Positions 42,077 to 50,872 of a stretch of DNA of 64,000 nucleotides are shown here, piece by piece. The notes beneath the pieces were generated by a model, which made no database searches, had not been told where the DNA came from, and worked only from the letters and a program-made list of their open reading frames with translations. How positions within the stretch are numbered: position 1 is the stretch's first letter; each line of letters begins with the position of its first letter. The position numbers were made by a program, and so were the translations under genes. The stretch is from Luteimonas rhizosphaerae. GTDB lineage: Bacteria > Pseudomonadota > Gammaproteobacteria > Xanthomonadales > Xanthomonadaceae. Location: the NCBI RefSeq assembly GCF_002849595.1, contig NZ_NRQR01000011.1, forward strand, positions 1-64,000, written 5' to 3'.

Positions 42077-44419
42077 ATGCACGCGTTCCGGTCCACACGT
42101 CCTTGGTTCCGTTCACCGTTGTCCCTCGCCATCGCCAGCACCCTGGCATGCGCTGCCGGATCGCCCGTCCTGGCGCAGGACACCACCGACAGCACGCCGC
42201 CGCCGCAGGCCGTCGATGCGGTGACCCTCGATTCGGTTGTCGTCACCGCCAACAAGCGCGTCGAGAACGTCCGCGACGTCGGCGCCTCGATCAGCGTGAT
42301 CAACGAACGCCAGCTGGAGAACATGGGCGCGAGTTCGCTGTCCGACTACGCGGCGCTCATTCCTGGCCTGCAGGTGCAGAGCAGCGGCACGCCCGGCTTG
42401 ACCTCGGTCTCGCTGCGCGGCATCTCGGCGCTGTCGTCGGGCGCCACCGTGGCCACGTACATCGACGAGGTGCCCGTCGGCTCGAGCGGCATCTACCAGA
42501 GCGCGGGTTCGCTGATGCTGGACCTGCTGCCCTACGACATCAGCCGCGTCGAAGTGCTGCGCGGCCCGCAGGGCACGCTGTACGGCGCCGGCGCGATCGG
42601 CGGCCTGCTCAAGTACGTGACGCGATCCCCGGACCTGGTCCACGACGAGTTCCGCATCGGCTTCGGCGGGCGTTCGGTCGCCGACGGCGGCCAGGACTGG
42701 AACGGCCGCATCGGCGCCAGCGTGCCCCTGCAGGAAGACCGCCTGGGCCTGCGCATGAGCTTCGCGCGCAACGGTCTGCCGGGCTATACCGACAATGCCA
42801 TCGACGGCCGCCGCGACATCAACGACAGCGAACAGGTCGGCGGGCGCGCGGCGCTGTCCTGGGACGGCGACACGGTCGACGCCGATCTGGCGGTCCTGCA
42901 CCAGCGCATCAACGCCGGCGACCGGGCCGTGGTCGCACTCGATGCCGACACCTACGCCCCGCTCGGCGGCGAATTCGAGGGCAGGAGCTGGCAGCGGCAG
43001 CCGTTCTCGAAGGAGCTGACGCTGACCTCGCTCAGCGTGACCTGGGACCTCGGCTGGGCGGACCTGGTGTCCGCGACCGGCTGGTCGGAAACCGAGACCC
43101 TGGACCAGATCGATGCCACGGTGCAGTTCGGCGAAGTCGCCGACCTGCTGCTGGGCCTGCCGGCGCCCGGCAGCTCGAACGTGCGCTACACCTTCGACCT
43201 CGACAAGATCACCCAGGAAGTGCGCCTGAGCTCCCGGACCGGCGGTCGCTTCGAGTGGATGGCGGGCGTGTTCTACACCAAGGAGGACGCGCTGCAGAGC
43301 CAGGTCGCGTGGCTGGGCCAGCGTGACGGCTCGCCGCTGCCGGCGCCGTTCGACACGATGTTCGGCACCCTCGCGGTGATCGACCTGCCGAGCACCTACG
43401 AGGAAGTCGCCGTGTTCGCGAACGCCTCGTGGCGGTTCGGCGAGCGCTTCAAGCTCGACGCCGGCCTGCGCCAGGCGCGCAACGACCAGTGGTTCAGCCA
43501 GAACGTCAGCGAGGGCATCCTCGCGCCGATCGGCGATGCGCCCGGCGAATCGACCGAAGACGTGTTCACCTGGAGTTTGAGCCCGCAGTTCAAGCTGGCC
43601 GAGGACACGCTGCTGTACGCACGCGTCGCCACCGGCTACCAGCCCGGCGGCCCCAACGTCGCCCTGCCGGGCATTCCGCCGAGCGTGGACTCCTCGATGC
43701 TGGCGAGCTACGAGGCCGGCCTGAAATCGCAGTTTGCCGATCGCCGGGTGCAGGTCGACGTGTCCGCGTTCCGCATCGAATGGGACGACATCCAGGTGGC
43801 GTCGTCGTTCAACGGCATCGGCGGCCTGGTCAACGGCGGCGAGGCGAGCAGCGAGGGCCTGGAGCTGGCCTCGCAGTTCCGCGCCACTGAGGCGCTGTCG
43901 CTCGGCGTCAACGCGGCCTACACCCGGGCGCGGGTGAAGAACGATTTCGAAGCCACGGTCATTCCGCAGGGCGATTTCGACGTGGTCCTCAACACCGGCC
44001 TGGCCGGCGACCGCATGCCCTACGTGCCGACGCTGTCGTGGGCCACGACCGCCGAATACGCGTTCATCACCCCCGGGGGACTCGCGGGCCAGGTCGGCGC
44101 GGTATTGCGCTGGACCGGCGAGCGGCTCAACGGCACGACCGAACGCCAGCGGGTCACCGCGCCCGGCGATCCGTCGACCGTGCTGCAGGAAGACGTGACG
44201 GCGCCGCTGCGGCTCGACAGCTACCGCGCGCTCGACCTCTACGCCGGCATCGGCGGCGAGCACTGGGAACTGCGCGGCTACGTCAGCAATGCCACCGGCG
44301 AAACGGGCTGGTCGTCGCTGGAACCGGCCGAGGGCGCGCTCAGCGGCGCGGTGTCGTACCTGGCCGCGGTGCCGATCCTGCCGCGCACCTTCGGCGTCGA
44401 ATTCGACGTCCGGTTCTGA
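42077..44419 (+). CDS. TonB-dependent outer-membrane receptor
   Basis: A 780-residue receptor. A signal peptide (residues 1-34, ending SPVLAQ) leads to a TonB box-like DSVVVTANK, then the plug domain (RDVGASISVINERQLENMGA, RVEVLRGPQGTLYGAGAIGG) and a 22-strand barrel ending in the C-terminal Phe (GVEFDVRF). It would carry the system's substrate across the outer membrane using TonB energy. By context that is a peptide or murein fragment rather than a siderophore. It is first in operon 2. The start at 42077 lies after a GGGGAGA ribosome site. Confidence 0.94.
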   Translation: MHAFRSTRPWFRSPLSLAIASTLACAAGSPVLAQDTTDSTPPPQAVDAVTLDSVVVTANKRVENVRDVGASISVINERQLENMGASSLSDYAALIPGLQVQSSGTPGLTSVSLRGISALSSGATVATYIDEVPVGSSGIYQSAGSLMLDLLPYDISRVEVLRGPQGTLYGAGAIGGLLKYVTRSPDLVHDEFRIGFGGRSVADGGQDWNGRIGASVPLQEDRLGLRMSFARNGLPGYTDNAIDGRRDINDSEQVGGRAALSWDGDTVDADLAVLHQRINAGDRAVVALDADTYAPLGGEFEGRSWQRQPFSKELTLTSLSVTWDLGWADLVSATGWSETETLDQIDATVQFGEVADLLLGLPAPGSSNVRYTFDLDKITQEVRLSSRTGGRFEWMAGVFYTKEDALQSQVAWLGQRDGSPLPAPFDTMFGTLAVIDLPSTYEEVAVFANASWRFGERFKLDAGLRQARNDQWFSQNVSEGILAPIGDAPGESTEDVFTWSLSPQFKLAEDTLLYARVATGYQPGGPNVALPGIPPSVDSSMLASYEAGLKSQFADRRVQVDVSAFRIEWDDIQVASSFNGIGGLVNGGEASSEGLELASQFRATEALSLGVNAAYTRARVKNDFEATVIPQGDFDVVLNTGLAGDRMPYVPTLSWATTAEYAFITPGGLAGQVGAVLRWTGERLNGTTERQRVTAPGDPSTVLQEDVTAPLRLDSYRALDLYAGIGGEHWELRGYVSNATGETGWSSLEPAEGALSGAVSYLAAVPILPRTFGVEFDVRF

Positions 44420-44439
44420 GCCGAGCGGACCCCAGCCCG

Positions 44440-45480
44440 ATGTCGACTGCCGCTCCGCTGCCGCGGGATTCCGACGCGTTGCCGCAACCGTATCTGCTGT
44501 TCCTCGGCGACACCGTCGAGCCCGGTTATGCGAAGACCGCGTTCGGTCTGCGCGACTGGGCGCCCGAGCGGTGCCTCGGCGAGTTCGCCTGCGACGGCGC
44601 GACCGTCAGCACCGGCTTGCCGCGCCTCACGCCCGTCCAGGCGCGCGCGCTCGGCGCACGCGCGATGGTCATCGGCGTCGCCAATCCGGGCGGGCGGATC
44701 CCGCCGGCCTGGGTGCCGGCCCTGCTCGAAGCGCTGCAGGCGGGGCTGGATCTGGTCGGCGGCATGCACGCCCGGCTCGCCGGTATCGACGTGCTGCGCC
44801 ACGCGGCGGTCGTGCACGGACGCCGCCTCATCGACGTGCGCGAGCCGCCGTCGGACCTGCCGGTCGCCACCGGCCGCAAGCGTACCGGCCGGCGCCTGCT
44901 GACCGTCGGCACCGACTGCGCACTGGGCAAGAAGTACACCGCGCTGGCGCTGGCGCGCGCGTTCCGCGAGCGCGGGCACGACGCGACGTTCCGCGCCAGC
45001 GGTCAGACCGGCATCCTGATCGCCGGCGCCGGCGTGCCGATGGACGCGGTGGTCGCGGACTTCGCGGCCGGCGCCGCGGAACTGCTGTCGCCGGATGCCG
45101 ACGCCGCGCACTGGGACGTCATCGAAGGCCAGGGCTCGCTGTCGCATCCGGCCTATGCCGGGGTGTCGCTGTCGCTGCTGCACGGCAGCCAGCCCGACAT
45201 CATCGTGGTCTGCCACGCGCACGGGCGCGAGCGCATGCTCGGGCACGCGCACTTTCCGGTGCCGTCGCTCGAGGACACCATCGACCTCGCGTTGCGGCTC
45301 GGCGCCCGCACCAACCCCGGCATCCGCTGCGCGGGCATCAGCCTCAACACCGCCGCCCTCGACGCCGACGCGGCGCAGGCGGCGATCGATGCGACCGCCG
45401 CCCGCCTGGGCCTGCCGGTGGCCGATCCGATCCGCGGCGGCGACGCGTTCGCCCGTCTGGTCGACGCCTGCCTGGCATGA
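44440..45480 (+). CDS. DUF1611 family protein, DgcN-like (putative D-glutamate N-acetyltransferase)
   Basis: A 346-residue cytoplasmic protein with the two DUF1611 parts. An N-terminal Rossmann-like half contains YLLFLGDTVEPGYAKTAFGL and VIGVANPGGRIPPAW. A C-terminal P-loop half contains LTVGTDCALGKKYTALALAR near residue 157, FRASGQTGILIAGAGVPMDA, and WDVIEGQGSLSHPAYAGVSL. DgcN, characterised in marine proteobacteria as D-glutamate N-acetyltransferase working with the racemase DgcA, belongs to this family; by homology this is a fair candidate. It follows the TonB receptor by 20 bases and overlaps the next start (ATGA). Confidence 0.85.
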   Translation: MSTAAPLPRDSDALPQPYLLFLGDTVEPGYAKTAFGLRDWAPERCLGEFACDGATVSTGLPRLTPVQARALGARAMVIGVANPGGRIPPAWVPALLEALQAGLDLVGGMHARLAGIDVLRHAAVVHGRRLIDVREPPSDLPVATGRKRTGRRLLTVGTDCALGKKYTALALARAFRERGHDATFRASGQTGILIAGAGVPMDAVVADFAAGAAELLSPDADAAHWDVIEGQGSLSHPAYAGVSLSLLHGSQPDIIVVCHAHGRERMLGHAHFPVPSLEDTIDLALRLGARTNPGIRCAGISLNTAALDADAAQAAIDATAARLGLPVADPIRGGDAFARLVDACLA

Positions 45481-46592
45481 CCTCGACGTCCTCCTGGTTC
45501 CAGCGCTACCTGCTGCCGGGCTTCGTGTTCCAGGCGGCGGTGATCGCCGGCGGCTATGCGACCGGGCGCGAACTGGTCGAGTTCTTCCTGCCGGCCGGTC
45601 CCTGGGGCGGCCTGCTCGGCATGGCGGTCAGCATGCTGGTGTGGAGCGCGGTGCTGATGGTCAGCTTCGAGCTGGCCCGGGTCGCGCGCGCCTTGGACTA
45701 CCGCACGTTCTTCAAACTGTTGCTGGGCCGCGGCTGGTTCGCGTTCGAGATCGGCTACGTGCTGCTCATGCTCGTGATCCTGGCGGTCATGGGCGCGGCC
45801 GCCGGCGAGATCGCCTTCAGCCTGTTCGGCCTGCCGAAGCTGGCGGGTTCGCTGGCGATGATCATCGCGACCGGCGCGCTGCTGTTCTGCAGCAGCGCCG
45901 CGATCGAGAAGTTCCTGGTCGCCTCGGTCGGCTATCTGTATCTGGTCTACGTGGTGTTCGTGGTCTGGGCAGTGGTCGCGTTCGGCGACCGCATCGCCGA
46001 CAACTTCGCCGCAGTGCCGGTCGACGGCGGCTGGTTCAAGGCCGGCGTGACCTACGCCGGCTACAACGTCGCCACCATTCCGGCGGTGCTGTTCTGCGTG
46101 CGTCACTTCGGCCGTCGCCGCGAGGCGTTCGCCGCCGGCGCGCTCGCCGGGCCGCTGGGCATGCTGCCGGGCGTGGTGTTCTACATCGCGATGGTCGGTT
46201 ACTACGACGAGATCGCGGCCGAGGCGCTGCCGTCGGCGTTCCTGCTGGCCAAGCTGCAGGCGCCGTGGTTCGAGTGGGTGTTCCAGCTGGCGGTGATGCT
46301 GACCCTGGTCGACACCGGCGTCGCGCTGCTGCACGCGATCAACGAACGGGTCGCGAATGCGTGGGCCGAGCGGCAACGCCCGATGCCGCGCGCGCTGCGT
46401 CCGGCGCTCGCCGTCGGGGTGATGCTGGTCGCGGTGTATGCCGCCACGGCGGTCGGTCTGGTCGACCTGATCGCCACGGGCTACGGCACGCTCACCTGGT
46501 ATTTCCTGGCGATCTACGTATTGCCGCTGATGACCTGGGGCGTGTGGCTGCTGTGGCGCCGCAGGCCGGTCGAAGCGACCCCCCTGCCTTGA
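45477..46592 (+). CDS. YkvI-like membrane transporter
   Basis: A 371-residue membrane protein with about ten hydrophobic segments. The N-terminal GFVFQAAVIAGGYATGRELVEFF is the signature of YkvI-type permeases, distantly related to the amino-acid/sodium symporters of the APC superfamily. The substrate is unknown; an acidic amino acid or N-acyl amino acid fits the operon. The start overlaps the DUF1611 stop by 4 bases, implying that the two act on the same compound. Confidence 0.85.
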   Translation: MTSTSSWFQRYLLPGFVFQAAVIAGGYATGRELVEFFLPAGPWGGLLGMAVSMLVWSAVLMVSFELARVARALDYRTFFKLLLGRGWFAFEIGYVLLMLVILAVMGAAAGEIAFSLFGLPKLAGSLAMIIATGALLFCSSAAIEKFLVASVGYLYLVYVVFVVWAVVAFGDRIADNFAAVPVDGGWFKAGVTYAGYNVATIPAVLFCVRHFGRRREAFAAGALAGPLGMLPGVVFYIAMVGYYDEIAAEALPSAFLLAKLQAPWFEWVFQLAVMLTLVDTGVALLHAINERVANAWAERQRPMPRALRPALAVGVMLVAVYAATAVGLVDLIATGYGTLTWYFLAIYVLPLMTWGVWLLWRRRPVEATPLP

Positions 46593-46624
46593 ACGACGCG
46601 TCCGCGAGGACGGGAGAAGCGGTC

Positions 46625-48208
46625 ATGTCGAAGTCCCTGCCGACCCTCGTTGCGGCGCTCGCCTCGCTGCTGGCCCTCACCGCCGCCGCCGCGCCGCCCG
46701 CCGGTTTCGATGCGCGGGTCGAGGCCGCGATGCGCAGCCGCGACGTGCCGGGCATGGCGATCGCGATCGTCGAGGACGGCGAGATCGTGCACGCCAAGGG
46801 CTATGGCGTCCGCCGGCTCGGCGCGCCCGAGCGCGTCGACGCCGACACGATCTTCCCGACCGGTTCCACCGGCAAGGCGGTGACGGCGGCGGCGCTCGCT
46901 CTCCTCGTCGACGACGGCAAGCTCGACTGGGACGACCCGGTCATCGACCACCTGCCCGACTTCCGCATGTACGACCCGTGGGTCACGCGCGAGATGACCG
47001 TGCGCGACCTGCTGCTGCATCGCAGTGGCCTGGGTCTCGGCGCGGGCGATCTGCTGTTCATCCCGCGCACGTCGCGCAGCCGCGCGGACATCGTGCGCGC
47101 GCTGCGGCATCTGCGCCCGGCGACGAGTTTCCGCAGCGGCTACGCCTACGACAACATCCTCTACATCGTCGCCGGCGAGCTGGTGACCGTGGTGAGCGGG
47201 CAACCCTGGGAAACCTTCGTGCGCGATCGCATCTTCGCGCCGCTGCAGATGCGCACCGCGACCAGCGACGAGCAGGACCGCTTCGCCACCGCGAACCGGG
47301 CGCAGCCACACGCGCGACTGGACGCGCGCCTGCGCGGCCTCGGCCCGCAACAGGTGCTGCCGGAACTTGAAGGCCTCGGCCAGGTGGGCGCGCCCGCCGG
47401 CGGCCTGTCGTGGAGCGCACACGATTTCGCGCGCTGGCTGCAGGTGCAGCTCGCGCTCGGCGCGCTGCCGGACGACCGTGGCCGCCTCTACAGCGAGGCG
47501 GTGGCGCATGCGATGTGGACGCCGCAGGTGCCGGTGCCGATCCACCCGTATCCGGCGCCGATCACCGACATCACGCCGCAGTTCTCCGGCTACGCGCTGG
47601 GCTGGAACGTGCAGGACTACCGCGGCGTCAAGGTGGTGCAGCACGGCGGCGCGGTGTTCGGCGTGCTGGCCTTCACCGTGCTGGTGCCCGAACGCAATCT
47701 GGGCATCTCGCTGCAGATCAACGCCGAGGATGTCGAAGTCCTGCGCGGCCTGGGGTTCGAACTGCTCGACCATTACCTCGGCTTCGAACCCCGCGACTGG
47801 GTGGCGGCGTTCACGACCTGGAACCGGACGCGTCTCGCCGACGGCCTCGCCGCGCTGGACGCGGCGGGCGCGCAGGCGCGCACGACGTCGCGCCCGTCGC
47901 TGCCGACCGGCGGCTATGCCGGCGCCTACACCGACGCGTGGTACGGCCCGATCGCCGTCACCGAGGCGGACGGCACGTTGCGGATCGACTTCCGCCAGAC
48001 GCCCGGCATGCAGGGCACGCTGACCCACTGGCAGTTCGACACCTTCCGCGTCGACTGGGACGACGCCGCGATCGAACCGGCCTATGCCGCGTTCGCGCTG
48101 GACGCCGAGGGCAAGGTCGCGCAGATCCGCATGCAGGCGGTCTCGCCGACGGCGGATTTCAGCTACGACTATCACGACCTGCTGTTCGAACCGCAGGCGG
48201 CGGACTGA
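46625..48208 (+). CDS. Serine hydrolase (beta-lactamase fold), exported
   Basis: A 527-residue protein with a signal peptide (ALASLLALTAAAA). The catalytic core has GSTGKAVTAAALALL (Ser81, SxxK), GYAYDNILYIVAGE (YxN near residue 177) and VVQHGGAVFGVLAF (HGG). The C-terminal 120 residues form a DUF3471-like beta domain (YAGAYTDAWYGPIAVTEADG). It differs from the first serine hydrolase in lacking membrane helices. By context it is probably a D-stereospecific peptidase or amidase; esterase activity is the alternative. It ends operon 2. Confidence 0.9.
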   Translation: MSKSLPTLVAALASLLALTAAAAPPAGFDARVEAAMRSRDVPGMAIAIVEDGEIVHAKGYGVRRLGAPERVDADTIFPTGSTGKAVTAAALALLVDDGKLDWDDPVIDHLPDFRMYDPWVTREMTVRDLLLHRSGLGLGAGDLLFIPRTSRSRADIVRALRHLRPATSFRSGYAYDNILYIVAGELVTVVSGQPWETFVRDRIFAPLQMRTATSDEQDRFATANRAQPHARLDARLRGLGPQQVLPELEGLGQVGAPAGGLSWSAHDFARWLQVQLALGALPDDRGRLYSEAVAHAMWTPQVPVPIHPYPAPITDITPQFSGYALGWNVQDYRGVKVVQHGGAVFGVLAFTVLVPERNLGISLQINAEDVEVLRGLGFELLDHYLGFEPRDWVAAFTTWNRTRLADGLAALDAAGAQARTTSRPSLPTGGYAGAYTDAWYGPIAVTEADGTLRIDFRQTPGMQGTLTHWQFDTFRVDWDDAAIEPAYAAFALDAEGKVAQIRMQAVSPTADFSYDYHDLLFEPQAAD

Positions 48209-48404
48209 CCCGCCGGGAGTCGCGCCAGCGTCGATCCACGCCTCCGCCCCGCGACGGCCCACGCGCGGCCGCGGGCACCTGCACATTCCGTCCGATGCGT
48301 AAGATGAACGGGGCTTCCGGCGCGCCAGCTCCATCGACAGCTCCGTCACGCCGGCGCGGTCAACGTGAACGCGACTGCTGTCCGGCACCTACGGAATCCC
48401 CGCG

Positions 48405-49673
48405 ATGACCCTGCTCCGCACCCTCTTGATCTGGATCGTGCTCGCCCTTGTCGGCGCACTCGCCGCGCAGCTGCTGCTCGCCCACGATCCCGGCTACGTC
48501 CTCGTCCGCTACGGTGGGCAGGACCGCACGACCACCCTCGTCAACGCGATCGCGATGCTGCTCGGCGCGCTGGTCCTGCTGTGGCTGGTCTTCAGCCTGC
48601 TGGCGCTGCCGTTCCGCAGCTGGGGCCGCTACCGGCAGACGAAGGCGCAGAGCCGCATCGGCGAAGGTCTCGACGCGCTGCACCAGGGCCATTACACCCG
48701 CGCCGAGAAACTGCTGGTGACCTCGGCCGACGAGAATCCCTATTACGAGCCCGCCGCGCGCGTGGCCGCGACCCAGGCCGCGGCGCAACGCGGCGACGTC
48801 GTCGCTGCACGCGGCTATCTCGACGGCTTCGCCGATCGTCATCCGGCGACGCGCGCGATCGCGCTCGCGGAACTGGCGATGCTCGAAGAGCGCCCGATCG
48901 ATGCGCTGGCCGCCCTCGAAGCCCCGGCGGCGCAACCGCTGCCGCCGCGTGGCCTGGTGCTGCGCGCCGACGCCTGGGCGATGACCGGCCATGCATCGGA
49001 GGCCTACGGCCTGCTCGGCGCACTGCGGCAGCAGCGCGCACTGTCGGACGCACAGCTCGCCCACCGCGAAGTGCGCTGGGCGACCGCGTCGCTGCGGGAA
49101 GCGGCCGACGCCAACGTCCTGGCCGAACGCTGGGATGCGATGCCGAAGGCGCTGAAGTCGGAGACCGCGGTGGTGCTCGCCTATGCCAATCGCGCGTCGG
49201 CACTCGGCTGGCATGACGCCACGCTGCGCAGCCTCGAGCAGGCGCTCGATGCGCGCTGGGACGAGACGCTGGTGTCGCGTTACGGCGCGCTCGAAATGGG
49301 CGATCCCGAACACCGCCGCTCACGCCTGCAGCGCTGGCTGCAGTCGCATCCGTCCAGTCCCGGCGTACTGCTGGGCCTGGCGCGGATCTACCAGACGGAA
49401 CGTCGCTGGCCGGAAGCCCGCGATCATCTGCAGCGCGCGATCGACCAGGGCGCCGGCAGCGAGGCCTGGGTCGGCATGGGCGACGGCTTCGCCGACGCCG
49501 GCGACGACCGCAATGCGCGACTGTGCTACGCGAACGCGCTGCGCGCCACGCGCGGCGACCCCGTCATCGCGCTGGCGGCGGCCGCCGCACCGATCGATGC
49601 GATCGCCCCCGATCACCGGGACGCGCACGGTTTGCCGCGTCTGCACGACGACGACAGCCTGCCGCCGCGCTAA
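48405..49673 (+). CDS. hemY: HemY-like TPR membrane protein
   Basis: A 422-residue protein with two N-terminal membrane helices (TLLIWIVLALVGALAAQLLL and NAIAMLLGALVLLWLVFSLL) followed by TPR helices in the periplasm or cytoplasm (ALHQGHYTRAEKLLV, GLARIYQTERRWPEARDHL, GDGFADAGDDRNARLCYANA). This matches the HemY family linked to late protoporphyrin synthesis in proteobacteria, where it is usually encoded after hemD and hemX. Neither is present here: the neighbour upstream is the serine hydrolase, 196 bases away. No heme-binding residues can be assigned. Confidence 0.88.
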   Translation: MTLLRTLLIWIVLALVGALAAQLLLAHDPGYVLVRYGGQDRTTTLVNAIAMLLGALVLLWLVFSLLALPFRSWGRYRQTKAQSRIGEGLDALHQGHYTRAEKLLVTSADENPYYEPAARVAATQAAAQRGDVVAARGYLDGFADRHPATRAIALAELAMLEERPIDALAALEAPAAQPLPPRGLVLRADAWAMTGHASEAYGLLGALRQQRALSDAQLAHREVRWATASLREAADANVLAERWDAMPKALKSETAVVLAYANRASALGWHDATLRSLEQALDARWDETLVSRYGALEMGDPEHRRSRLQRWLQSHPSSPGVLLGLARIYQTERRWPEARDHLQRAIDQGAGSEAWVGMGDGFADAGDDRNARLCYANALRATRGDPVIALAAAAAPIDAIAPDHRDAHGLPRLHDDDSLPPR

Positions 49674-50274
49674 CCGCCACCACGCTGCGCCATTTGTTGC
49701 AGTCTCGATGCGCGATGCGTCGGCCTGCGGCGACTGTGCTTTAGCTGCAGGGTCGGAACCGGCGATGAGATGAGACGCGCGGCAGCAAGAGATAGGCCGG
49801 GCGTCGTCGGTGTGTTGTCACGTCGATGCCGGCATTGGATGTGGCACGCGCGCCTTCCAGCATCCCGTCTCGCGCGCCGCCTCGGCATGACGCGCCTGGC
49901 TGGCGTTGCGCAGGCGACGCGGACTGTGCGTTCTCGGGCGACCCCGCTCGTTCGGCAGCCGGGTGGTCCGGTCGCGCGCAAGCGTGCTCCTACAGCGCTG
50001 GAACAGTCCGATCGCGTCGCAAGCTTTGCGTGCACCTTAGGAGCGCGCTAGCGCGCGAAAAAAGCCCGCAGGGCGGCCTGATCACGGGTCGATCCGACCC
50101 GCGGATGGATCGCATCGTAAGCGCTCGACCCGCTCCGTCGCGCAACTCCGCACGGCCGGCGACGCGCACGCCTCGCATGCGATGCCGGCTTCAAAGAGCG
50201 ACGACTCGGCAGGCCTGTCCGGACGCAGTGCGTGCCGTCGCACGCTACCGACGCACACGACGCGAACCCGACGC
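49674..50274. other. Non-coding stretch between hemY and a lipoprotein gene
   Basis: About 600 bases with no convincing gene on either strand; the open frames here have no homology-like motifs. It contains a REP-type inverted pair (listed separately) and, beyond it, further GC-rich sequence with no feature I can name. Confidence 0.6.
49971..50058. repeat. REP-type inverted pair (REPIN-like)
   Basis: Two copies of a REP-like unit face each other. The left copy on the minus strand reads TGTAGGAGCACGCTTGCGCG and the right copy on the plus strand begins CTTAGGAGCGCGCTAGCGCG. Each contains its own GCGCGC hairpin, and about 40 bases separate them. GTAGGAGC-headed REPs are abundant in Pseudomonas and Xanthomonadaceae genomes and are mobilised by RAYT transposases; no RAYT gene is in the window. 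Confidence 0.75.
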
Positions 50275-50838
50275 TCAGCGCAGCAGGCGATGCACCGCGA
50301 CGGCGCCGTCGACGGCGCGATCCAGCGTCGTCGAGGCGATCGCGCCCTGGCCGTTCGTCGCCAGCGTCACCGTGACCGCGCCGACGATGACCTGCGGGCC
50401 GACCGGACCGAGCGCCTCGCTTCCTTCGAAGCGCGCGTCGGGCACCGCGATGAACCCGTCGAGCGCTGCGAGGCGCGGATCGGCGACGTACATGCCGGCG
50501 CGCTGCATGTCGGTCGCGGTCAGCGGTTCGCGATCGACGATGACGATGACGCCGAGCGCGCCGCCGTCGGCAGACGCACGCCAGGCGCAACTGAGACCGT
50601 AGGACTCGGGCGTGTTCTGGCGGCTGCCGTCCGCATCGACGACGTCGAGGCCGGTCACGAGATCACCGAGCACCGTGGCGATGGCCTGGCAGTTCGGCAG
50701 GGCCTCGGGCGGCGGCGGCGCGCTGACGCGCTGCGGGCCACGCGCGGTCGCCTCCGGCGCCGGCGCATCGCATGCGACCAGGGCGAACAGGGCAGCGGCC
50801 AGCAGGCCGACGCGGCGCAGGCCACGGAATTCGGACAT
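50275..50838 (-). CDS. Small exported lipoprotein, unknown
   Basis: A 187-residue protein. The N-terminus is a lipoprotein signal (VGLLAAALFALVACDA, Cys about residue 23), then a Pro/Ala linker and a compact domain with two cysteines (ALPNCQAIATVLGD and GLSCAWRASADG) and the run LGVIVIVDREPLTATDMQ. It resembles DUF3558-type lipoproteins only in layout. AAGGATGG upstream fits the ATG at 50838. It lies 34 bases downstream of the thiolase gene on the same strand. Function unknown. Confidence 0.72.
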   Translation of the reverse strand: MSEFRGLRRVGLLAAALFALVACDAPAPEATARGPQRVSAPPPPEALPNCQAIATVLGDLVTGLDVVDADGSRQNTPESYGLSCAWRASADGGALGVIVIVDREPLTATDMQRAGMYVADPRLAALDGFIAVPDARFEGSEALGPVGPQVIVGAVTVTLATNGQGAIASTTLDRAVDGAVAVHRLLR

Positions 50839-50872
50839 CGCAACCATCCTTGCAGGCATCGGAACGCGCCGG

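Noticed and set aside
49670-50035. 121-codon minus-strand frame after hemY
   Set aside because: Arg/Cys/Thr-rich without a hydrophobic core, overlaps the REP pair and shows no ribosome site.
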